Positions 16,685 to 23,997 of a stretch of 64,000 bases of DNA are shown piece by piece. Source of the DNA: Shewanella insulae (lineage in GTDB: Bacteria > Pseudomonadota > Gammaproteobacteria > Enterobacterales > Shewanellaceae). Numbering within the stretch: the stretch's first letter is position 1; each line of letters begins with the position of its first letter. The stretch covers positions 1-64,000 of the forward strand of contig NZ_WRPA01000018.1 of assembly GCF_009831655.1 (NCBI RefSeq), in the 5' to 3' direction. The notes beneath the pieces were generated by a model. The model had not been told where the DNA came from. It was given only the letters and a program-made list of their open reading frames with translations, and made no database searches. The position numbers and the translations under genes are program-made.

Positions 16685-16829
16685 GATCCCTCACGACAGA
16701 GGATGCTTGGATAGTCTGGCGTATCAAAAAGATAAGTCACCGATAATTATTGCATAGTCAAGCTATTGATTTGGCTGAAGTTGCTGAGGTTAATCATCAT
16801 GAATAAATAACTCATCAGGAGTTTAAACA

Positions 16830-19800
16830 ATGAAAATAACCACAAGACCCTGTGCAACACTCACCCTGGCTATCGGCCTCGCCCTGGGCACCCTGCCCAA
16901 GGTCGGTCTGGCCGATGGCCTGATCCGCGACCCTAGGATCAGGCCTGACACCCAGCTCACGATCAGCTCCAGCGATCCTCAGCTGGATCTCGCCATCGCC
17001 CGCTCGGTCGATTACATCTACGACTATCTGGTGGTCGGCCCACAGCAATACCCCACCACGGAAGAAGCCGAGCGGATCACTAAGTTTCGCGATGCTGGGG
17101 TAGCTGCCGTCCCCTCCCTGTGGGGCAGCTACCACGGCACGCCAACGGCCAATGCCACGGGCTACAGAGAGAACTTCTGCCTGCGAGATGTTGCCCATCA
17201 GACAGAGGGCGCGGCCCTGCTGAGCCTCAATGAAGAAAATATCGACATGCTGACCCGCTTCGCCTTCGACGCCCTGCAGGACAAGCGAGTCGAAGTCAGC
17301 GACCCCAATCTCGACCCCTTAGATCCCTGGGCCTCGGCGCGGCCTAAGAGTTTCTGGCAGGAGTACTGGACCCTATGGTCCTACAACTTCTACGGCGCGC
17401 CTTACTATATGGACGCAGGTTTTCAGGAGCTGCCCGCGCCGCTTGAGCTTTTAGAAAAAGTCTATCGCATGTATCGATTCACCGGCGATGAGCGCTGGTT
17501 ATCCCAGACCTTCATGGACTATGGCGAACAGCTGCTCAACGAGTTCGCCAACCGTTACGACTTTAACGGCAACGGCATAGTCGACAACCGCGGTAACGAA
17601 GGGATATTGCCCACCCTGTGGGAATTTGAGGGCGCCAGCCATATCGGCGATAACGAACTCAGCTTTAGCCTGTCGCCGGACGAGCAAGGCGGTAGCCTCG
17701 TCATAGACAAGGGCTATTTTGCCCGCCTCGGTGTGCAGGACATGAGCCTAAAGGTGAGATTTAGAAACGGCCGCGACGACTACCTCAGGGTCAGGATAAA
17801 CAATCTGACTTCCGCCACGGGCGAGGCACCTATCCTCTCCAACGATTACCTGTTTATCGAAAATACCCAGCCAACCCAAGATCTACAGCTCAGCTTTAAC
17901 CGAGCGCCCGGCGTTACACTGACCACACTCACCGACGGCAAGGCCCCCTTGGTGCCGGGCAGTGACTACAGCGTCAGCGGCAATCAGGTCGTCATCAGCA
18001 AGAGCTATCTGGATAGGGTGATAAGCAACAGCTCCTATCGCTATAAGTTCTCCTTCGGCTTCCAATTTAGCGACGCCAGCCAGGCCCGCCTGGTGGTGGA
18101 GTCGGGCTCCCACAGCTACGCCGATGCCATCTTGAGTCAACACAGCGTCACCCTGGATTGGAACAATCTGCAAGATGTGAATCTGGCGCTGGATTTCAGC
18201 CAGACGCCCACGGAAAACCGTGACCTCTACCGCATCGAGAACAACATGAACCGTGTGGTCGAGGCCGGCGATACCCTGGGGGTTCAGTACCAGGCCATAT
18301 TGGCCTATGAGCAGATGCTGCGCGCCAAGGCGCAACTGGTGAACGACAACCAGGAAGCCGCAACGCTTATCGCCAAGGCCGACCAGTATCAGGCCAGTGC
18401 ACAGGCCTTGCTAAGCGATTTCCAGACCCGTTGGTACGATGCGAGCCAGATGACCTACGCCAGGGCATTTGACGGCTATGGCAACGCCATCTTCGGCTGG
18501 GGCCATGAGAACAGCTTCTTCATGCCCATGAAAGATCTGCTGGAACCTGGGGCTAAGGCCGACGCCTACCTTAGCTTCATCCACGACAACTCGGAGAGCC
18601 TCAACGAAGAGGCCAAGACCTATCTGCCCGAGGCCTTCTTCAACTATGGCCAGAACGACCGTGGCTGGTATTGGATGCAGGCGGGGCTCAAACGCTTTTT
18701 CGCCGATCGCAGTGACGATCAGGTGATCAAGACCTATCCGGAGATCGCCTTTACCAACATCTCCAACCTGGTGACCCATATGATGGGCTTCGAGCCCAAT
18801 GTGCCCCAGCACAGTGTCAGCACCCTATCGCGACTGCCAGCGAGCCTGGGTCATGTCCAGGTAGCCAACCTGCCCCTTGGGCAGAGCCTGATGCAGACCA
18901 GCGATTATCACAGGGAGATAGACAGCCTGCTTACTCTGCGTCACGACGGCCAGCGCAGCACGACCCTGAGCCGCAGCACAGGTAGCGGCGAGCCGCTGAC
19001 CTGGCGCGCCCAGTTTATCGGTAGCTACCCAAGTCTCTATGTGGATGGTCAGGCCCTGACTGCCAGCCAGATTAGTATCAACGGCGTCACCCTCTCCTAT
19101 GTGGATCTCGACCTTAACGGCGGCCAAAGCATCATGGTCTCGACCTCAGAAGATGGCACAGAGCCGCCGGTCGAGCCGCCTGTTGCCTGGACGCCACTGA
19201 CAGATCTCACGCCTGTCAGCCAGCAGAGCGACTGGGGCTGCATCAATCTTGATAAGAGCGTGGACGGCAATCCCCTGAGGGTCGGCGGCCAGCAGTACGA
19301 TAGCGGCATAGGCACACATGCAAACGGCGAGATCATCTACGACCTGCAGGGCCAGTACCAAGGCTTTACCGCTCAGGTGGGTGTCGACGATGAGGTGGGC
19401 GCCAACGGCTCGGTGCGCTTCAAGGTCTATCTCGACAATCAGCTGGCGTTTGACTCAGGCGTGATGACCGGCAGCGACGACGCCAGTGCGCTCGATTTGG
19501 ATGTCGAGGGTGTTTTGCAGCTTAGACTGGTTATCGAAGATGGCAGCGATGGCATCAACAGCGATCACGCCGACTGGCTACTGCCCCGCCTGACCCAGAA
19601 GGTAACCGTGCCGCTGACCAGCCTCACGCCCATGAGTACAAGCACAGGTTGGGGCAGCATGCAGTATGACAGGAGCATAGAGGGCAATCCGCTCACCCTG
19701 GGCGGACAGACCTTTGCAACTGGCATAGGCACCCACTCCACCAGCGAAATTGTCTACGACCTTCAGGGCCTCTATAGCGATTTCGAGGCCCAGGTCGGCG

Positions 19801-20027
19801 TAGACGATGAGACCGGCATCAATGGCAGTGTGGCCTTTGAGATCTATCTCGATGGCCAGCTCGCCTACGACTCCGGCACCCTGCTTGGCAGCGACCCGGC
19901 CCATGCCGTCGCCGTCGATGTCAGCGGCGCCCAGCAGATGCGTCTGGTCACCACAGATGGCGGCGATAACATCAACTTCGATCACGCCGACTGGGCCGTA
20001 CCTATGCTGATTCAAAACGGCCATTAA
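16830..20027 (+). CDS. secreted six-hairpin glycosidase with two C-terminal NPCBM domains
   Basis: A 1065-residue secreted protein with a signal peptide of about 28 residues (ending KVGLADG). Residues 30-260 and 475-750 look like an alpha/alpha six-hairpin glycosidase, with motifs ENFCLRDVAHQTEGAALLSL, FWQEYWTLWSYNFYG and IFGWGHENSFFMP. They are split by a beta-rich insert (about 260-475). Two homologous C-terminal NPCBM/NEW2 carbohydrate-binding modules (about 787-923 and 927-1065) share LTPxSxxxxWG, GxxGIGTHxxxEIxYDLQG and DHADW. The GH family was not recognised, so substrate is unknown. Divergence from the gal operon and the shared operator type suggest a galactose-containing glycan. Confidence 0.75.
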   Translation: MKITTRPCATLTLAIGLALGTLPKVGLADGLIRDPRIRPDTQLTISSSDPQLDLAIARSVDYIYDYLVVGPQQYPTTEEAERITKFRDAGVAAVPSLWGSYHGTPTANATGYRENFCLRDVAHQTEGAALLSLNEENIDMLTRFAFDALQDKRVEVSDPNLDPLDPWASARPKSFWQEYWTLWSYNFYGAPYYMDAGFQELPAPLELLEKVYRMYRFTGDERWLSQTFMDYGEQLLNEFANRYDFNGNGIVDNRGNEGILPTLWEFEGASHIGDNELSFSLSPDEQGGSLVIDKGYFARLGVQDMSLKVRFRNGRDDYLRVRINNLTSATGEAPILSNDYLFIENTQPTQDLQLSFNRAPGVTLTTLTDGKAPLVPGSDYSVSGNQVVISKSYLDRVISNSSYRYKFSFGFQFSDASQARLVVESGSHSYADAILSQHSVTLDWNNLQDVNLALDFSQTPTENRDLYRIENNMNRVVEAGDTLGVQYQAILAYEQMLRAKAQLVNDNQEAATLIAKADQYQASAQALLSDFQTRWYDASQMTYARAFDGYGNAIFGWGHENSFFMPMKDLLEPGAKADAYLSFIHDNSESLNEEAKTYLPEAFFNYGQNDRGWYWMQAGLKRFFADRSDDQVIKTYPEIAFTNISNLVTHMMGFEPNVPQHSVSTLSRLPASLGHVQVANLPLGQSLMQTSDYHREIDSLLTLRHDGQRSTTLSRSTGSGEPLTWRAQFIGSYPSLYVDGQALTASQISINGVTLSYVDLDLNGGQSIMVSTSEDGTEPPVEPPVAWTPLTDLTPVSQQSDWGCINLDKSVDGNPLRVGGQQYDSGIGTHANGEIIYDLQGQYQGFTAQVGVDDEVGANGSVRFKVYLDNQLAFDSGVMTGSDDASALDLDVEGVLQLRLVIEDGSDGINSDHADWLLPRLTQKVTVPLTSLTPMSTSTGWGSMQYDRSIEGNPLTLGGQTFATGIGTHSTSEIVYDLQGLYSDFEAQVGVDDETGINGSVAFEIYLDGQLAYDSGTLLGSDPAHAVAVDVSGAQQMRLVTTDGGDNINFDHADWAVPMLIQNGH

Positions 20028-20125
20028 TCTTCAGGCGGTATTGACCACTTGGCGAGTGCGGCGATTGTCTCACTCGCCTTTTTACTGACGAATAAACACA
20101 GGCATGAACATAAAACGATAACCAT

Positions 20126-20596
20126 TCAGTGTTTAGTCTCTCGCTGCTCCAGCTTAAACTCCTGCCGCTCGACACTTTTCGCCTCCATGCGGCGAAAAGC
20201 CAGCACACCGGCGAAGATGACAACCACCCCCAGCAGCTGCAGCGGATTGACCGCCTTAACCACAAGGTCGAACAGCACGCCGCTCAGCAGCTGCCCCGAA
20301 ATCACCAGCAGGCTGCAGAGAGTCGTGCCCAGCCTTAGGATGACCTGGGTATTGAGCACCACAAACACGGCGCCCACCACGCCGCCAAGCCAGGCATAGA
20401 GGGGGGCATCGAGCAAGCCTGCGACGGGCGGGCTCGGCATCAATACCAGCAGCAGACTCAAGAAGACAAAGCCCACGCCATGATTCCAAAGTGAGGCATA
20501 GTAGGCATCGCTCGCCTGACCCAGACGACCGTTGAGGATGCGGCAAAGGCCGATACAGACGCCGTTAAGTAACGCAAGCAGAATTAGGGTTAGCAT
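20126..20596 (-). CDS. DMT superfamily transporter, YdcZ/DUF606 type (second of pair)
   Basis: A membrane protein of about 156 residues with five hydrophobic segments, beginning MLTLILLALLNGVCIGLCRILNGRLG and including GVVGAVFVVLNTQVILRLGTTLCSLLVISGQL, the DUF606/YdcZ pattern. The ATG overlaps the stop codon of the upstream partner (TGATG), so the two are translationally coupled and probably form a heteromeric carrier. The longer open frame upstream of this ATG is inside the partner gene and was not used. The C-terminal tail is charged. Substrate unknown. Confidence 0.82.
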   Translation of the reverse strand: MLTLILLALLNGVCIGLCRILNGRLGQASDAYYASLWNHGVGFVFLSLLLVLMPSPPVAGLLDAPLYAWLGGVVGAVFVVLNTQVILRLGTTLCSLLVISGQLLSGVLFDLVVKAVNPLQLLGVVVIFAGVLAFRRMEAKSVERQEFKLEQRETKH

Positions 20597-21180
20597 CACG
20601 CACCCTCCTGAGCCAGCAAGGCAATCAGGGCGCCCAGTGCCATCACGGCCAGGGCCGCGCCCTGCCCCCAACTCAGGCGGCGCCTCGCCATGCCAAACGA
20701 GCCCAGGCGATCACAAACCAGGCCGAAGAGGATCTGCCCCGCCATGATAAAGGCTATGCTGGCGCTCAGGCCTAACGCGCTGTTGACCGTCATGGCCCCC
20801 AGTACCACTGTGAAGGCGCCGGGCAGCCCGCCCAGATAGGCCCACCAGGGCGCAGCCTCGTTGCACCTTGTAAGGCCCCCTTGTCTCAGGCGCACCACGC
20901 CCAACAATAGGAGGGCGACTAGGGTGCCGACCCCATGGGCCACCCAGGAGGCCAGCAGCGGCGAGCCATACTTGGCCAGCTCGCTGTTTAGGGCGATCAT
21001 CACCGCCAGGGCCACTCCGCCCAGCAGCCCAAGCATCAGGTTTAGTGGCGTGCTTGCCTGTGGCTTAAGGTCAATTTGCGCCTGGCTTGTCGATTCTTGT
21101 GGCACAAGTTGTGTCGGTTCTTGTGGCATGAGTTGTGGCATGAGTTGTGGCAATTGTCGTGGTATTAGCTGTTTCGTCAT
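20596..21180 (-). CDS. DMT superfamily transporter, YdcZ/DUF606 type (first of pair)
   Basis: A membrane protein of about 194 residues. The C-terminal 150 residues are the YdcZ/DUF606 fold (LNLMLGLLGGVALAVMIALNSELAKYGSPLLASWVAHGVGTLVALLLL, then GGLPGAFTVVLGAMTVNSALGLSASIAFIMAGQILFGLVCDRLG). The first 45 residues are an odd Gln/Pro-rich stretch with repeats QLMPQLMPQEPTQLVPQEST. These are encoded by imperfect tandem DNA repeats around 21100-21160 and may be dispensable. The start chosen is ATG at 21180 behind GGAGCG; a GTG 19 codons upstream is possible. It diverges from a LysR gene that probably controls the pair. Confidence 0.8.
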   Translation of the reverse strand: MTKQLIPRQLPQLMPQLMPQEPTQLVPQESTSQAQIDLKPQASTPLNLMLGLLGGVALAVMIALNSELAKYGSPLLASWVAHGVGTLVALLLLGVVRLRQGGLTRCNEAAPWWAYLGGLPGAFTVVLGAMTVNSALGLSASIAFIMAGQILFGLVCDRLGSFGMARRRLSWGQGAALAVMALGALIALLAQEGA

Positions 21181-21284
21181 CGTTTCGCTCCACGCTAAAT
21201 AGCGTCTAAATAGCAACCTCTGTCTCGATGGCGTCACTTTAATCTGTTTCCCTTAAATAGATAATCCGCTATATTCGAAAATCT

Positions 21285-22208
21285 TTGTTGCCATATTGGA
21301 AACTATATTTGGACATCTACGCCAACATTCCCCTGTTTGTCTCGGTCGTCGAGCTGGGCAGTTTCTCCGAGGCCGCGCGGCGGTTAGGCATCAACAAGTC
21401 TGCGGTGAGTAAGCGTATCAGCGCCTTAGAGCAGGCCTTAGGGGTCAAGCTTATCCAGCGCACCACCCGCAGGCTGCACCTCACCGACGCCGGTAGGCAG
21501 TATTATGAGTATGTGCACCAGGCGGCCGCCCTGATGCAGCAGGCCCAGGATGCCCTGGCGAGCCAACAGGGGGCGGTACAAGGATCCCTAAAGGTGAGCC
21601 TGCCCAATGTCTTCGGTCAGCGCCATATCGCGCCGCTGCTGAGCGAATTTAGCCTCCAATACCCGGCCATCAACCTGGAGGTGAGCCTAGACGATCGCGT
21701 GGTTGATCTGCTTAAGGAAGGCCTGGATATGGTGGTGCGAATAGGCGATCTGCCCGATTCTAGCCTGGTCGCGGTAAGGCTCGGCCCCTGTCACAGCCTG
21801 CTGTGCGCCTCCCCCGACTATCTTGCACGCGAGGGTCATCCCAGAAGCCTTACAGATCTCAGAGCGCACAACTGCCTCTTCTACTCTTACTTTCGCGGCG
21901 GACTGGAGTGGAGCTTTGAGCGGCGCGGCGAGGTGAGCCGAATCAAGCCCCGGGGCAATATCAAAGTTAACAACAGCGAGGTGATCCGCCGCCTGTTGCT
22001 GGATGGCATGGGGATCGCCCTGATGCCCAGGTATCTGGTGGAAGAGGAGCTGGCATCGGGCACCCTGGTGCCAGTGCTCAGAGATTATCAGGCGCCGACA
22101 CATGGCATCTACGCCCTCACCCCGGAGCGGCAACATATGCCCGCCCGTCTCAGGGTGTTTATCGATTTTCTCAAGCAGGCATTGGCAGAGCGTGGCGCAA
22201 ACTGGTAA
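21285..22208 (+). CDS. LysR family transcriptional regulator
   Basis: A regulator of about 300 residues. The N-terminal winged helix-turn-helix has the pattern LGSFSEAARRLGINKSAVSKRIS. It is followed by LIQRTTRRLHLTDAGRQYYEYV and a substrate-binding-like domain from about residue 95. No ATG is available at the N-terminus. The start is TTG either at 21285 or at 21309; the latter would give MDIYANIPLFVSVVELG, closer to the family's usual beginning, with GGAAA upstream. It is divergent from the DMT transporter pair, its most likely target. The insertion of this unit between gal-locus genes looks unrelated to galactose. Confidence 0.87.
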   Translation: MLPYWKLYLDIYANIPLFVSVVELGSFSEAARRLGINKSAVSKRISALEQALGVKLIQRTTRRLHLTDAGRQYYEYVHQAAALMQQAQDALASQQGAVQGSLKVSLPNVFGQRHIAPLLSEFSLQYPAINLEVSLDDRVVDLLKEGLDMVVRIGDLPDSSLVAVRLGPCHSLLCASPDYLAREGHPRSLTDLRAHNCLFYSYFRGGLEWSFERRGEVSRIKPRGNIKVNNSEVIRRLLLDGMGIALMPRYLVEEELASGTLVPVLRDYQAPTHGIYALTPERQHMPARLRVFIDFLKQALAERGANW

Positions 22209-22266
22209 CGCCTTTTCTGCCTGACCTGGCTTTAGCCTGATATTCGGCCAGAGATAAAGCCTGAGA

Positions 22267-23865
22267 TTAGCCCTGAGTTAACGCCTCGATGAAGGCCCTG
22301 TGATCCGGCAGCTTCTGCGCCAGAAAATCCTTGGCGTGAGTGATCTTATCCAGCTGCGCCCTGGCCTGCTGACGCGCCGTGTCATCGAGCGTCTTGGGCT
22401 GGGTACTAAAGCCCATGCCATAGAGCAGATAGAGATAGTTATCCACGCCAAACACCTCGAACTGAGAGAAGAAGTCGTCGGGATGGGGCGTGAAGTGTTG
22501 CCACAGGGCGAGTCGCCGCGACAACTCCTCGGACGTTGGCTGGGCATCCAGATGATGGCGATAGTCGCGCCAGAAGGCGGAGTCGCGGCGATCCGACAGC
22601 TGATAATGCAGCGCCACGAAGTCGATCACCGCCTCCCAGGCGTGAGCGACGATGCGATTAAACCTGGCCTCAAGCACAGGCAGTGTCTCATCACTTGTGG
22701 GAAATTTGCGCGCCAGTAAGGATGCGGCGAAGTCTGTCAGCAGGATAGAGGTCGCCTCCAGGGGCTCGAGAAAGCCCTGGGCCAACCCAAGCGCGACGCA
22801 GTTGCCCTGCCAGAACTTTTTCAGATGCCCTACCCGCATGATGAGGCTGCGAAACTCGCCGGCACTCGGCAGCTCGTCACCCAGATACCTCTCGAGTTTC
22901 TGGCACGCCTCTTTATCGCTCAGGTAGCGATCGCAATAGACCAGACCTACGCCTCGCCGCTTGGGCAGGGCGATATCCCAGATCCAACCGGCCTGATGGG
23001 CGCTCGCCTGGGTATAGGGCGGCAGCGGCGCATCGGGCGCGCTTGGCACCTGAGTCACTAGCGCCTTGTTCATCCAGAGCTTATCCGCCAGTGAGATGAA
23101 CTCGACACCGAGCGCCTTCTCCATCAAGAGGCCGCTAAAACCTGAGCAGTCGAGGTAAAAGTCGAAACAGCGGCGACCGCCCTCCCTGAGATGCAGGGCC
23201 ACTATCCTCTCATCATTTTTACTCTCATTGCCCTCTGTGAGCCTGTCCGTCTCAACACAGTCCATTTCGAGCCTGGCCGTCTCAACCTCGAGCAGATGAT
23301 CTTGAACATGCTCGACACCGAAACGCTCGATGGCATTCTCCCTGAGGAGCTCGGCAAACTTGGCGGCGTCGAAGTGATAGGCATAGGCGTGGGCCCCCTG
23401 ATAAGGCGCGGAGGCTAATGTCTTAGGTGCCTTTTGCGCCTCGCAGCTAAAACTCTGGGGCGACAGGGCCTCATCGAACGCAACAGGCTTGGGGCCTGTG
23501 GCTAACTCATCGAGCCAGAAATCGCTGAGATCCACACCAAAGGGGCTGGGTGGATCGAACAGGTGATGAAAGGCGCTCATCTCGCTGCCAGGCTTGCGGT
23601 GACGCCAGTTGATGAACTTGATCGACTGCTTGAAGCTGGCATCGCAGCGCCTGAACAGCGCAGTCTCCTCTATGCCAAACGCCTGCAGGGACTTGCGGAT
23701 CATGGGCACAGTGCCTTCGCCCACTCCTATGGTGGGGACATCGGGCGACTCGATAAGGGTAATGCTTACCTTGGGGCTGCGCCCCTTGAGTGCCAGACCC
23801 AGATGGTTGGCGGCTAGCCAGCCGCTGGCACCGCCGCCGACGATGGCAATGGATAAGATGCTCAC
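22267..23865 (-). CDS. tryptophan-halogenase-like flavoprotein
   Basis: A 532-residue FAD protein of the flavin-dependent tryptophan halogenase family. It has an N-terminal dinucleotide motif GGGASG at 10-15, IGVGEGTVP at 46-54 and the catalytic-type Lys79 in FKQSIKFINW, the same position as in PrnA. The WxWxIP motif is WIWDIAL at 294-300, keeping both Trp and Ile but not Pro. FLEPLEATS at 365-373 supplies the catalytic-type Glu370, with Ala where PrnA has Ser347. No separate flavin reductase gene is nearby. Members beside TonB receptors and glycosidases are common in marine gammaproteobacteria, but their cellular role is not established. It lies downstream of the lipoprotein glycosidase on the same strand. 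Confidence 0.87.
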   Translation of the reverse strand: MSILSIAIVGGGASGWLAANHLGLALKGRSPKVSITLIESPDVPTIGVGEGTVPMIRKSLQAFGIEETALFRRCDASFKQSIKFINWRHRKPGSEMSAFHHLFDPPSPFGVDLSDFWLDELATGPKPVAFDEALSPQSFSCEAQKAPKTLASAPYQGAHAYAYHFDAAKFAELLRENAIERFGVEHVQDHLLEVETARLEMDCVETDRLTEGNESKNDERIVALHLREGGRRCFDFYLDCSGFSGLLMEKALGVEFISLADKLWMNKALVTQVPSAPDAPLPPYTQASAHQAGWIWDIALPKRRGVGLVYCDRYLSDKEACQKLERYLGDELPSAGEFRSLIMRVGHLKKFWQGNCVALGLAQGFLEPLEATSILLTDFAASLLARKFPTSDETLPVLEARFNRIVAHAWEAVIDFVALHYQLSDRRDSAFWRDYRHHLDAQPTSEELSRRLALWQHFTPHPDDFFSQFEVFGVDNYLYLLYGMGFSTQPKTLDDTARQQARAQLDKITHAKDFLAQKLPDHRAFIEALTQG

Positions 23866-23900
23866 AGACAGGGCCTCCGATATTGGCTAAGGCGATTCAT

Positions 23901-23940
23901 ACTTGGCTCGCAACAAGTTGACTTGGCTCTCAACAAGTTG
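23901..23940. repeat. 20-bp tandem duplication upstream of the halogenase-like gene
   Basis: ACTTGGCTCGCAACAAGTTG is followed directly by the same 20 bases with one change (CG to CT). Each unit holds CAACAAGTTG, a 4+4 inverted repeat. It sits 36 bp before the halogenase-like start and could be a repeated protein-binding site or a simple duplication. Confidence 0.75.
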
Positions 23941-23944
23941 AAGA

Positions 23945-23980
23945 CGCGCCTTTCCGTCCCCTAGAAGGACAGAAAGGCGC
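23945..23980 (-). terminator. hairpin after the lipoprotein glycosidase gene
   Basis: GCGCCTTTC-C-GTCC and GGAC-A-GAAAGGCGC form a 13-bp stem with one mismatch. No strong T-run follows on the minus strand, so it may be a partial terminator or a processing hairpin between this gene and the halogenase-like gene. Confidence 0.5.
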
Positions 23981-23997
23981 TTGTTAGCAATGACGGT

